Assembly (NCBI RefSeq): GCF_009002475.1
Contig: NZ_AP019860.1
Coordinates: 2,728,001-2,792,000 of the forward strand
Origin: Candidatus Uabimicrobium amorphum
Lineage (GTDB): Bacteria > Planctomycetota > Uabimicrobiia > Uabimicrobiales > Uabimicrobiaceae
DNA length: 64,000 nucleotides
Direction: 5' to 3'
This document shows, in pieces, positions 45,927 through 54,926 of the stretch; position 1 is the stretch's first letter, and each line of letters begins with the position of its first letter. The translations under genes were made by a program, and so were the position numbers. The notes below the pieces were generated by a model that did not search any database, was not told the DNA's origin, and worked only from the letters and a program-made list of their open reading frames with translations.

Positions 45927-47789
45927 ATGTCCTCTCAAGAACCTAATAAAATATACAAGGCCAATAAAGGTGCAGGGTGTTTTGTTTATATTGTTTATGC
46001 AGGTCTATTTGTCTTTCTGTTGCTTGTGGCGATAGGGTTGACACTCATGGGATTGGAAAAACAATTTGGTAAAGTTTCTGATACCATGTCAAACGTATTA
46101 CTTGTCGTCAGCGGTATTATGTTTCTCGCCATTTTATATTTTTGTTTTGCCCACTATCGAAAACGCGCGAGTTTTTTTATCACTTTAGAGTCGGATCATA
46201 TTGTGATTGGCAACAACAAACAAAGCCAACAAGTCAAATATGAAGACATCAAGTCATTGCAATTTCTACGCAACAAAAAACAAGAAAAACTCAGCCAGAT
46301 GGTTATTAAACTAAGCAACGGAGTAACTCACAAAGTACCTCCCATCTCAAATGTAAACAATCTATGGCATAACATCATTTCCCGAGTAGACAGAACTATA
46401 TTAGATCGCTGCACCATCGAAGTCGACAATGGTAATCATGTTGTTTTTCACGATGATAATCAACGGCGTGTTATTATGGGAATATTGGCGGTGTGTTTTT
46501 CCATATTGGCCATCGTAGGAATTGTTGAGTTGCCAAAAGCAATTGCCACGAAAGAGTGGAAAATGATAGCAAAAACTGTCTTTTTGGTCTTTGCCGCCAT
46601 TGGTACAACTTCCGAATTTATTTTCATGCGCAATAGTGGAATCATAGTCAGCCAAGACGGTGTCGCTGGGGCAAGAAAAAAGAACATTACTTTTCCTTGG
46701 GAGCAAATCAAATCTGTAGAAAAAAACGACATGGGTGTTGTGCTACATACCCAAAATAATACCAAACTCACCATTTCTGAGCGCGCAGAAAATTTCTTTT
46801 TGTTCTTACATTTCATACAAGGGTTTATCTCGACAAAGTGCTTTGATAAAGATATGGCATTTCCCTTGGCAATTAGGATAGACGACAGTGACTTTCGCAT
46901 TGATGTCGACCTGGTACGAATTTTAAATCGTTGGTCGTGGAAGTTTACTACGAACGGATTAAAAGAATACAATCATCGCGAAATTTGCTTTACCTTGCGC
47001 ATGGAAACCAGCGAGACATGTGATCAGTTGCCGTCGCAAGTTCTCGATATGCTTAAGTGGCTGTATAAAGGGCTTGCCAATGAAGAGCAAATGACAGCGC
47101 GCAATATGTCTTCTTTCCCTGAGCCTGGTCTTCTTGCAAGAGAGGATTGGGCAGGGCTCATATACTCAAACCAGAAAGACATTTTATGTGCGTTATTAGT
47201 GACAAAACATGAATATACCAATGCCATGCTATATGGTTCACAACGTATACTAAACCGCCTCGGAGAGCTATATCGGTATTTCCCCAATCCTCATTGGAAT
47301 GATCGGTTTCGTACAGAAGTAGCTTATGAAAATGAGGAGCCTGTCGCGAAACCAACGGTCAGGTTTTTAGATGGTGTGACAACAGCTCTTTACAAAAACG
47401 ATTGTGAATTGCACATTAAGTTAAGCAAATCCACACCTGGCGGATTAGATGAACTTCTGGAAGTGAAAAGCGATCAACCCAAAGCGCTTTCTTTCAATAC
47501 CCATACGACAGAAGAGGCAGATTGTGCTTTGATGTGGTACCCAGGGCAAGAAGGATTGTTCGCAATAGATCGTCACAATTCACAGAAAAAAAATATGACG
47601 GGTTGCTTCGTGATGTTTCTTCCTCATGCAGAGGAAAAACAAACGATCGGACTCTATGAAGATGGATTTACGGTATTCGTTCGTCCTGATACTTATGCAG
47701 AAATGATTGTTGCGATTTCTGAAAAACAGCATTACCAATGGCAAGACGATAATGGTAAAAGGCTATTCATTGATTTCGTAGATGATTAG
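45927..47789 (+). CDS. Membrane protein with PH-like beta segments, function unknown
   Basis: I do not recognise this 620-residue protein as a whole. It has two pairs of membrane helices (about 17-40 and 53-73, then 188-205 and 213-232), each followed by a beta-rich, PH-like segment (ITLESDHIVIGNN...IKSLQFL; GIIVSQDGVAGARK...WEQIKSVEKN). The remaining ~320 residues form a globular domain with no clear motif (YRYFPNPHWNDRF is the best landmark). The PH-like parts resemble bacterial bPH/DUF6585-type domains. An AAGGGTGA site precedes the ATG, one base after the YhhN gene. Confidence 0.65.
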   Translation: MSSQEPNKIYKANKGAGCFVYIVYAGLFVFLLLVAIGLTLMGLEKQFGKVSDTMSNVLLVVSGIMFLAILYFCFAHYRKRASFFITLESDHIVIGNNKQSQQVKYEDIKSLQFLRNKKQEKLSQMVIKLSNGVTHKVPPISNVNNLWHNIISRVDRTILDRCTIEVDNGNHVVFHDDNQRRVIMGILAVCFSILAIVGIVELPKAIATKEWKMIAKTVFLVFAAIGTTSEFIFMRNSGIIVSQDGVAGARKKNITFPWEQIKSVEKNDMGVVLHTQNNTKLTISERAENFFLFLHFIQGFISTKCFDKDMAFPLAIRIDDSDFRIDVDLVRILNRWSWKFTTNGLKEYNHREICFTLRMETSETCDQLPSQVLDMLKWLYKGLANEEQMTARNMSSFPEPGLLAREDWAGLIYSNQKDILCALLVTKHEYTNAMLYGSQRILNRLGELYRYFPNPHWNDRFRTEVAYENEEPVAKPTVRFLDGVTTALYKNDCELHIKLSKSTPGGLDELLEVKSDQPKALSFNTHTTEEADCALMWYPGQEGLFAIDRHNSQKKNMTGCFVMFLPHAEEKQTIGLYEDGFTVFVRPDTYAEMIVAISEKQHYQWQDDNGKRLFIDFVDD

Positions 47790-47827
47790 GAAAACTTTTA
47801 AACAAACTCAAACGATAGGGGGGTCAT

Positions 47828-48673
47828 ATGAAATTGCGTTTTAGCTTACTGATATGTATGTTAAGTTTATTTGTTTTTGCCGATATAGAACAAGAGCGCT
47901 ATCCTATTTTTGCGATGGGAGAATCCAAAGAAATAGCACGTAATAGGGCAATAGCGCGCGCCGAAAAACTGGCCAAGCAAGCGGGAAAACAATATTCTGT
48001 TTATAACGAAAATTATAGTAAATTTACCGGAGGTACTTTTTGGAAGTGCCGCCTGGATGTTTCCTTTCATAAAATACAACCACAAAAAAAACAAGATCGT
48101 TATCCCGTCATGGGACGTGGTTACTCGCAAACATTAGCCAGAAGTAACGCCGAAGCACGCGCGCAAAAAATTGCCAAGCAAACCGGAAAAAAATACTCTA
48201 TTTACGGAGAAAAATACACCAAGCTGAGTGGCGGGCGCATTTGGATTTGCCGCCTGGATGTTTCCTTCCACAATTTAGCTAGTTTGATGGTAGAAGACTC
48301 AGAGTTAGAAGTGACCACCATGGCAAAAGAACAACACACAGCGTACAAAGAGGCAGTAAGCCAATTGCAAATGTATCAAAAAGACTTAGACAAAAAATAC
48401 AACATCCTTTGTGAAAGCTACTTGAAACGAGATGATAAGTGGCAATGCAAGATAAAGGTTTCTTTTACGGACACAATCGAAAAAAAGCCATTGCTATTGT
48501 CGTTTACGTTTTGGGGAAAGAGTAAGAAAATAGCGAAGCAAAATGTAATGCAGGTAATTAAAAGTGAGATTTTTGAAAGCGAATATTCTGTTGTAAGCGA
48601 GGTGTATACGAAGGTGGATAATGACCTGTGGGAATACACCATATCTTTTCAATTGCCGAAAAAAAATGGATAG
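47828..48673 (+). CDS. Secreted protein with four ~64-residue repeats
   Basis: A 281-residue protein with a signal peptide (about residues 1-18, FVFA). The mature part is four repeats. Repeats 1 and 2 are very similar (YPIFAMGESKEIARNRAIAR... and YPVMGRGYSQTLARSNAEAR...), each a helix followed by YS(V/I)Y.E.Y.K..GG..W.CRLDVSF. Repeats 3 and 4 are more diverged but keep the helix, the E.Y.K segment and the W.c.i.vSF strand. I do not know this domain. An alpha-beta repeat of this kind could bind a surface ligand. A strong AGGGGGG site precedes the ATG. It follows the PH-like gene by 38 bases. Confidence 0.7.
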   Translation: MKLRFSLLICMLSLFVFADIEQERYPIFAMGESKEIARNRAIARAEKLAKQAGKQYSVYNENYSKFTGGTFWKCRLDVSFHKIQPQKKQDRYPVMGRGYSQTLARSNAEARAQKIAKQTGKKYSIYGEKYTKLSGGRIWICRLDVSFHNLASLMVEDSELEVTTMAKEQHTAYKEAVSQLQMYQKDLDKKYNILCESYLKRDDKWQCKIKVSFTDTIEKKPLLLSFTFWGKSKKIAKQNVMQVIKSEIFESEYSVVSEVYTKVDNDLWEYTISFQLPKKNG

Positions 48674-48690
48674 TGGTACCAACATATCAC

Positions 48691-48767
48691 CAAGACCGCA
48701 CACCAATGACGTCTTTTTCTGTACGCGTTAGATGTGTAGGAAAGGAAGTCACTGGTTTGCGGTCTTG
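48691..48767. repeat. Imperfect 77-bp inverted repeat between convergent genes
   Basis: Left arm CAAGACCGCACACCAATGAC (48691-48710) pairs with the right arm at 48748-48767 with two mismatches. Pairing continues more loosely inward (CTTTTTCTGTAC against GTGTAGGAAAG) to give arms of about 34 bp around a short loop. It has no ORF, and lies between the secreted-repeat gene (plus) and the O-antigen-ligase-like gene (minus). It could be a MITE-like element or a bidirectional transcription block. Confidence 0.6.
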
Positions 48768-48788
48768 ATGTCTCGTACACTAGTGACA

Positions 48789-50618
48789 TTACTTATGCAG
48801 CAATTTTTCTATTTCTCTCGACCACTCTCTTACTTCATTGTGGCGCTGTCCCATACGGCTGGCCCACTTTTGCGCTTTTTGTAAATACTCCTTGGCCAAC
48901 TTTTTATTTCTTTGCAAATGGTAACTGATTCCTTTTGCCATAAGTAAAGTACCGTCATGGGGATATTGACGATGTATTTTATCCACGTATTCCATAAATG
49001 TTTTCTGCGATGCGCCCTTGTTAATTACCGCTATTCCCCAATAAAACCACAGTGCGTTGTCAAAGGGATTTTTTTTGCTGTACTGGATAAATTTTTCGTC
49101 TGCTGAAGCAATCTTCAGTTGTTTGGCGTAAAAAATGGCTTTGTATAACCAATAATAGCCGTAGCCAGGTATACGCTCGTGTAATTCCTCAAAAATATCC
49201 ATGTTTTCTTTAATAAAAACCGGAGATTTTTCATAATTTCCTACCAACAAAATCCCCAGTTGGTGGCGAAATTGTAAGGTGTGGAAATCTTCATACATGG
49301 GCGGATCCACTTCCAGCATTTTTTCCATCGCTGTGTAGGGGTCTTTTTGTATCATCGCCGCTTTATAGTTGTAGTGAAAGGTAACCATACTCCACATACA
49401 TAATTTCCAAAAACCTATCAGCACAGCAGTGTAAACTAGTTGTCCTAGCCATGGCACACGCAATGTTGTTTTGTGTTTTACCGAAGACAAATACCACCCG
49501 ATAATCATCGCCAATAAAAATTGTATCTGTACATAGGAAAACACGACGGAAACTTGGGCGTGAAGAAACAAAAATAACGTTGCTGTGACAAGGGTGTAGT
49601 CAGTGGCACTTTTCTCCTTTTTTCGCCAAAAACCAATATAGACAACGGCAACTATCACGATAAAAATGGCACAGCCAATCAACCCAAGTTCGCTACACAA
49701 TTCCAGTGAAAAACAATGTGGAAAATCGTTAAACTTCGTGCTGTAAATCGCAGAAAAACTTTCTACAGACCGAAATTGAGGAAACACGAAACAGAAATGT
49801 CCTGCCCCCCAACCTAACAGAACGGACGTTGGCGAAAATAACACCATATTAAGAGTGTCTTGCCACATAAATTTGCGAATTTCAATAGAAGGCCACAGCT
49901 CATTGATTACTGTGGAATAAAAAGGTAGGGCCGCGAGTAGTAGCAAAATACCGACAATAAATAAGTATTTTTTTATTTTAAGGAGAAAAAAAACGGTAAG
50001 AGCCACAGAACCCAGTAGCATCAACATCGTTGCTTCGGAACTCAGAGTGATCAAAAAATAGCTAAACCACAAAAACGTTGCAATCCCAAAGAAAAATGTC
50101 TTTCTACCGTAGTGTTTGATTAGGAATCCACCGTTGACGAGCAAAGCAAACGATAGTACCGAAGATCCCATATTAGGGTTGCCAAAAGGATAGCAAAAGC
50201 CATTGCTGATTTCTTGGCAGTAAAAAGAAATGTAATAGATGATCGAAATAATTAGGAAAGCGCCTAGTAAATTTTCGAGAACAGAGTCAGATAATTTCTT
50301 GTTGTGGGAAAATACGATATTACAGGCACTTATACCCAAAAAAAACGCCATTACGCGCATAACGCCACTCAAATAGACATTGGCATCGCTTGCCCACAAA
50401 CCGGAGAGAATACTCCACCCCAAAAAAAATACCACAAGGAAACTACCATAGGTAACTTCCTTGTGATAAATCGTAGATGCCAAGTTTACGGCAATAGCCC
50501 ATGAAACCAACCAGAAATAGTTGGTGACGTTGGGCAAGTGAAAAGAAGAATTAAAACTCAAGTAGGTCGAGGAAATGACAAAAATAAATAAAATACTAGT
50601 TGAGTTTTTTCTTATCAT
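48789..50618 (-). CDS. O-antigen-ligase-like membrane protein with C-terminal TPRs
   Basis: A 609-residue polytopic protein. About eleven membrane segments occupy residues 8-415, with the Wzy_C-type loop (LLGWGAGHFCFVFPQFRS, then KFNDFPHCFSLELCSELGLIG, about 268-315) that identifies O-antigen ligase/polymerase-family proteins. The C-terminal ~190 residues are TPR-like (NPFDNALWFYWGIAVI, YPHDGTLLMAKGISYHLQ). Such proteins ligate or polymerise polyprenyl-linked glycans at the outer face of the membrane. The start overlaps the pseudokinase gene by 23 bases, so translation is coupled. Substrate is unknown. The similar TPR tail occurs in other planctomycete and delta-proteobacterial ligases. Confidence 0.78.
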   Translation of the reverse strand: MIRKNSTSILFIFVISSTYLSFNSSFHLPNVTNYFWLVSWAIAVNLASTIYHKEVTYGSFLVVFFLGWSILSGLWASDANVYLSGVMRVMAFFLGISACNIVFSHNKKLSDSVLENLLGAFLIISIIYYISFYCQEISNGFCYPFGNPNMGSSVLSFALLVNGGFLIKHYGRKTFFFGIATFLWFSYFLITLSSEATMLMLLGSVALTVFFLLKIKKYLFIVGILLLLAALPFYSTVINELWPSIEIRKFMWQDTLNMVLFSPTSVLLGWGAGHFCFVFPQFRSVESFSAIYSTKFNDFPHCFSLELCSELGLIGCAIFIVIVAVVYIGFWRKKEKSATDYTLVTATLFLFLHAQVSVVFSYVQIQFLLAMIIGWYLSSVKHKTTLRVPWLGQLVYTAVLIGFWKLCMWSMVTFHYNYKAAMIQKDPYTAMEKMLEVDPPMYEDFHTLQFRHQLGILLVGNYEKSPVFIKENMDIFEELHERIPGYGYYWLYKAIFYAKQLKIASADEKFIQYSKKNPFDNALWFYWGIAVINKGASQKTFMEYVDKIHRQYPHDGTLLMAKGISYHLQRNKKLAKEYLQKAQKWASRMGQRHNEVREWSREIEKLLHK

Positions 50619-52968
50619 CTTGATCTTTTCCCGTCGCTTCCATCACATCCCAATCTTCATCGTCGTCGTCATCAAAATTTTCATCTTCTTCAAAAACCCA
50701 GTCGTCAAAGTTTTCGTCTTCTAGGTCATCGAATAGGTCTTCGTCGTCTTCCCCGGTGGTGGAATCGACAAATTCGTCGGTAGCGGTCATGCGCATAACA
50801 TCTTGTTCTGGCGCCTTAATACTTATGCTGTTATTGCCAAAAGACGAAGTTTTCTCTAGTATCTCCATCATCGCAGTCTCTTCGTTGACAAACTGGTCTG
50901 CATCTGCATTCTTCACGCGTTCTAAAATTTCGGTTTGCGAAGAAGCATTTATCTCAGAGTCTGCTTTTGTTTTTGGCTTTTTACTTTGCGGTATATCCGC
51001 TTTGGTTTTTACTTTTGCTCTTACAGCATCCGCTTTGCTCCGCGACTTTGCAGAAAGTGATTTTGTTCTTGATGCATCCGCTCCCGTCCTACGTCTTGTA
51101 TCTGTCGCAGTCTTTGGTTTGGCAGCATCTATTTTTGTCTTAAGCCTTGTATCTGTACCAGTCTTTGGTTTGGCAGAATCTACTTTCGTCTTAGCCTTTG
51201 TATCCGTTCCCGTTTTCGGTTTTGCAGAATCTACTTTTGTTTTAGCCCTTGTATCTATTCCTGTCTTTGGCTTTGTCGAATCTACCTTTGTTCTGCGTTT
51301 TCTATCCGTCCCGGTCTTTGGTTTTTTCATTTTAGGTTTAGGACGTGGGAAGGCCATACTTTGAGGTTTTGACCTAGGCTTTTCTTGTTTTGTCTCTTCT
51401 ATTTCCAGTTCTTCGAACTCATCTTCGTCAAACTCTTCAAAGTCTTCAAAGTCCTCTTCTTTGGCTTGCAATTTCTGTACGACTTCGCGTTCTTCTTCGG
51501 CAACTGGCTGTCTCGCTTCCTTCACAGGGCGCTTTACTTCTTTTTTCACTGCTTTCTTTTTGTCTTTGGATTTTTTCGGCTTCGCCGGTTTTTTATCTTC
51601 CAGAGGATCTTCTTCCTCATCGACGATGGAGAGTGGTACGCTAGACTTCGCTAGACGTGCAACGTTTTCTTCGTCATCGAATAAAACAGAAGTGTCTCCC
51701 GTAGCACCGAGTTCCATTTCTTTCCATTTCACCGCCGCTTCAGAAAGAATTTCGCTTAAATCTTGGTAGCGATACTCAGGGTCAATAGACAAACAGCGCT
51801 CGATAATACGCGACACCCATTGCGGAACATCAGCGTCTTCGCTAATTTCGACACCTTTTTTGAGATGGGTAAAAATTTTACGCTCGGACATACCCTTAAA
51901 AAGATGTTTACCCAAAGCAAACTCCGAGAGTAGAATTCCCATAGTGAATTGGTCGCAATTGCTGCTGACATCCTCATAATCGACTTGCTCGGGAGACATG
52001 TAAGTGTTGACACCGCAACCAGCAGTATTTTTGATGAGCGCAAACGCCGTACTTTCTTGATCACTCTGCTCTTTTATTAGACTAAAGCCATTGAGAAAAA
52101 GTTTACCTTCGTTTTCGCCCTCTACCCCCATCCATAATTGCTCAGGACGAATATTGCCATGCACCCAACCATATTTTTTCATCCACGAGAGAGTGTGCGT
52201 AAGTTGTGCAAGTATCGATAGTAGATTTTCGAGTGGTAAATGACGACGCCAAGTATTCATAAAATGTACAAAGTTGACATCGGAGCAGTATTCGGTAATT
52301 ACGTAGTATATTTGTGGTATTTTAAAACGATAGGGGAAAAATACGCCTGTGGGTTTACACATACCTTCATCGAGAACATTCAAAATACTATCATCAGGCG
52401 AATTCACTAAATATTTTTTGTTTTTCTTGTCAACACTAAATGTTCTTTGAACAAATTCTTCTGGCAATTTTACATTTTTTTGGGGTAGAAAGATTGTGCA
52501 ATACACAAAGGAACTGTTTTGTTCGTCCCAAGCCTTGTAAACTTCAACAAAAGAATCGTCAACAAGACGCTTGCGTATTGTATAGCGATTATTAATCACC
52601 GTATCGAAACGCAATACACTTACTTTAGATCCGTATTTGCGAAGAGCCCCCTCTGTTTTCGACGCTTTCCATGACTTTACGCGTACGCTCTCTTCGCCTA
52701 AACGCGATTCAACCCAACGTTGATTTTCTTGTCCTGGGGCAACAGTTGCGATAAATTCTTCTTCGCCATCTTCGTTTAAAGTTTGCCACACCTGGGCACG
52801 ACGATTGGGCATCGCTTGATACAGTTCGCCAATTTGCTCAACAATTTTTAGCTTCCCCACGCCCATATTCATTGATTTACTTCTCACTTTGGGGATTGGT
52901 AGTGGAGCAAAATCTAATACGCCATCCTCTTTGGATTTTTTACCAAAAATTTTCTTAAAAAACTTCAT
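50596..52968 (-). CDS. Pseudokinase with long repetitive basic/acidic tail
   Basis: A 790-residue protein. Residues ~129-420 have the Ser/Thr-kinase fold, but the catalytic loop reads HGNIRPEQ (H270-G271-N272) instead of HRDLKPEN, and LNGF (292-295) stands where DFG belongs, so catalysis is unlikely. Segments CSDVNFVHFMN, YMSPEQVD and RCLSIDPEYRYQDLSE fit the kinase scaffold. Residues ~470-690 are low-complexity, with about six ~17-residue Lys/Thr-rich repeats (KPKTGTDTKAKTKVDSA type), and the final ~50 residues are very acidic (DDDDEDWD). A scaffold role is likely. GGGGGAAAT precedes the ATG. It is downstream of the prepilin peptidase gene (23-base gap). Confidence 0.75.
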   Translation of the reverse strand: MKFFKKIFGKKSKEDGVLDFAPLPIPKVRSKSMNMGVGKLKIVEQIGELYQAMPNRRAQVWQTLNEDGEEEFIATVAPGQENQRWVESRLGEESVRVKSWKASKTEGALRKYGSKVSVLRFDTVINNRYTIRKRLVDDSFVEVYKAWDEQNSSFVYCTIFLPQKNVKLPEEFVQRTFSVDKKNKKYLVNSPDDSILNVLDEGMCKPTGVFFPYRFKIPQIYYVITEYCSDVNFVHFMNTWRRHLPLENLLSILAQLTHTLSWMKKYGWVHGNIRPEQLWMGVEGENEGKLFLNGFSLIKEQSDQESTAFALIKNTAGCGVNTYMSPEQVDYEDVSSNCDQFTMGILLSEFALGKHLFKGMSERKIFTHLKKGVEISEDADVPQWVSRIIERCLSIDPEYRYQDLSEILSEAAVKWKEMELGATGDTSVLFDDEENVARLAKSSVPLSIVDEEEDPLEDKKPAKPKKSKDKKKAVKKEVKRPVKEARQPVAEEEREVVQKLQAKEEDFEDFEEFDEDEFEELEIEETKQEKPRSKPQSMAFPRPKPKMKKPKTGTDRKRRTKVDSTKPKTGIDTRAKTKVDSAKPKTGTDTKAKTKVDSAKPKTGTDTRLKTKIDAAKPKTATDTRRRTGADASRTKSLSAKSRSKADAVRAKVKTKADIPQSKKPKTKADSEINASSQTEILERVKNADADQFVNEETAMMEILEKTSSFGNNSISIKAPEQDVMRMTATDEFVDSTTGEDDEDLFDDLEDENFDDWVFEEDENFDDDDDEDWDVMEATGKDQDDKKKLN

Positions 52969-52991
52969 ATTTCCCCCAGTTTTTTCTCAAT

Positions 52992-53900
52992 TTACATCAA
53001 CCAACTACGCAATAGTTGTGGCCATTCGTACAACGCAAACTCAATTAAATTGTTTTTGAATAAAAATACAATCAAAGTTGCCGAGGCCAAATAAGGTCCA
53101 AAAGGTAAATAGTGATCTTTAGTGACCATAATATTTATAATACCAAAAAAAGTGCCGATAAAACATGCAGAAAAGAATATTAAGAGGGCGCTATCCCATC
53201 CTAAAAATCCCCCGACAAAAGCCATCAGCATAACATCCCCAAATCCCATGGCTTCTTTACCGAAAATAATCTTACCAAAAACACCTGTCACATACAGGCT
53301 CCCGCCTCCCACCAATATTCCCAAAATAGACGAAAGCAATCCCCCGACATGTATATTGTCCACAACAACAATCTGCGGATGCAAGTACGGGAAAAAGAAG
53401 GAAACAATGGGGGCTAATACAATCCCTGGATGAGTCAATACCTGAGGGATAATTCGATAATCGATATCGATAAATGTAACGGCAATCATCGTCCCAATAA
53501 AATAATACGCGATTACCAGAGCGAATATTCTATGATGGAATGACAAATCGTAAAAGGGTGAATTCCCCAAAGGAGTCAAAAATAAATACTGCATAAAAAA
53601 TAAGAATAGTGTTGAGCATAACATTTCGACAAATGTGTAGCGAAAGCTGATGGGATAACGACAATATTCACATGCTCCGCCTAGACATACCCAAGAAACA
53701 ATAGGAATATTGCTATACCAAGATATTCCTTTTCCACAATGAGGGCATCGCGAACGAGGAGTGACTATAGATATGTGTTCTTTTGGAAGTCTATATATAC
53801 AAACGTTGAGAAAACTTCCCACCATTGCGCCAAAAATACCACAAGTAATCATCACCAAAAGATACAAGGGTTTATACGATAATATAATATCTATGTACAT
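52992..53900 (-). CDS. pilD: Type IV prepilin peptidase / N-methyltransferase
   Basis: A 302-residue A24 prepilin peptidase. The N-terminal methylase part carries the zinc-binding CxxC pairs (RCPHCGKGISW, ACEYCRYPIS). The catalytic aspartates are in FIDIDYRIIP and GFGDVMLM. About eight membrane segments follow the family layout. The enzyme cleaves and N-methylates type IV pilin or pseudopilin leader peptides. No pilin gene is in the window, so its clients are elsewhere. TAGGAA lies a few bases before the ATG. The next gene downstream is the pseudokinase (23-base gap), and the ~220 bases upstream hold no gene I can see. Confidence 0.9.
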   Translation of the reverse strand: MYIDIILSYKPLYLLVMITCGIFGAMVGSFLNVCIYRLPKEHISIVTPRSRCPHCGKGISWYSNIPIVSWVCLGGACEYCRYPISFRYTFVEMLCSTLFLFFMQYLFLTPLGNSPFYDLSFHHRIFALVIAYYFIGTMIAVTFIDIDYRIIPQVLTHPGIVLAPIVSFFFPYLHPQIVVVDNIHVGGLLSSILGILVGGGSLYVTGVFGKIIFGKEAMGFGDVMLMAFVGGFLGWDSALLIFFSACFIGTFFGIINIMVTKDHYLPFGPYLASATLIVFLFKNNLIEFALYEWPQLLRSWLM

Positions 53901-54124
53901 ATGTAGTTCCTAGGTAGTTTTCCAGGATTGTTTAATGCGGCAGTAGCCATCCGAATCTGCTCGTTTGGATACGTTTTTACCAACATGTTTTAGTACCCAC
54001 ATTCAAATCGCCATTCAAAGTCAAAAAAACTGCTCAGAAGCGGACTAGAGCAGGAGTAAATACTCTTCTCTCTGATAATTTTTAGCAAAACTAGCATGTA
54101 TTTGCAAATTAAATGCAAAAAACC

Positions 54125-54730
54125 TCAATCGCCCACCGGAGTGTCTTCCACGACAACTTTATTGATTCGATAAAGATTGACCATGTTCACAAAAGCATGT
54201 GCAACAATAGCACTTGTTATACATCCATGATTTATTATTGTGAGGTATCCAAGTATAAACCCCATAATGGTAGCAAAAATTGGATAAAACAAAAACTGTT
54301 TATTTACGGGAAAGTGTAACATTCCGAAAAATAAACTTGTCCACACCAACCCAAACATGGGCTGCAAGGCTCCGCGGAACAATACTTCTTCACCAATCCC
54401 AGAACAAACGCCGATGATGACCATCTCTCGTAGAGTAAGATCTCCAATAACCTTTTTCAGTTCGACTTCTGTATTTTTCAACCACGCTAGAGAAGAACTT
54501 CCCCAAATACACAAAACAATTGTGACAAACGTCACAACAAGCCCCATGATAATTTGCGATAAGACAGGAATCGTTCCGAAAATATAAAATTTCGCAAAGC
54601 CCTGTGCCGCAAAGAGTTCGTAGTTATAATAAAAACATAGCCCTATGCCCAAAAATGCCATCAACGGATACACCACAAGACAAATGGAGGTAATAGAGAC
54701 GGTTTTTTCAAAAATTTTATCATCACTCAT
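54125..54730 (-). CDS. CPBP-family intramembrane metalloprotease
   Basis: A 201-residue protein of about six membrane helices with the CPBP/Abi signature: EEVLFRG (E114, E115, R119) followed by the FFGMLHFP helix (H139) and a later HAFVN pair (about 187-191). These are putative metal ligands of the Rce1-like protease family, which includes proteins that process prenylated proteins or bacteriocin-immunity factors. The substrate is unknown. There is no ribosome binding site of note before the ATG. The gene is separated from neighbours by ~220 and ~195 bases and is probably monocistronic. Confidence 0.82.
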   Translation of the reverse strand: MSDDKIFEKTVSITSICLVVYPLMAFLGIGLCFYYNYELFAAQGFAKFYIFGTIPVLSQIIMGLVVTFVTIVLCIWGSSSLAWLKNTEVELKKVIGDLTLREMVIIGVCSGIGEEVLFRGALQPMFGLVWTSLFFGMLHFPVNKQFLFYPIFATIMGFILGYLTIINHGCITSAIVAHAFVNMVNLYRINKVVVEDTPVGD

Positions 54731-54843
54731 AATATTTATTCTTTTGATAGAAGACAGTTGTTGTCTTGGACAAATGTTGTAAAAACGATATTACGCAAAT
54801 GCACTCATGCATTCAAATACTTTTCGCGATAGGTGTTAAGTTG

Positions 54844-54872
54844 TTTACAACGAGCAAAGTTACTGATATAAT
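54844..54872 (+). promoter_or_regulatory. Strong sigma-70-type promoter for the second pseudokinase gene
   Basis: TTTACA (54844-54849, 5/6) and TATAAT (54867-54872, 6/6) are separated by exactly 17 bases. The predicted start of transcription is near 54879, about 48 bases before the ATG at 54927. This is the best promoter match I found in the window. Confidence 0.65.
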
Positions 54873-54926
54873 TCACGGTGAACATAATATTTACATTTTT
54901 ACAGACTCAATTCATAAAGGTGCAGT

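Noticed and set aside
50596..52968. Active Ser/Thr protein kinase
   Set aside because: The catalytic Asp of HRD and the DFG Asp are both replaced, so the protein is called a pseudokinase.
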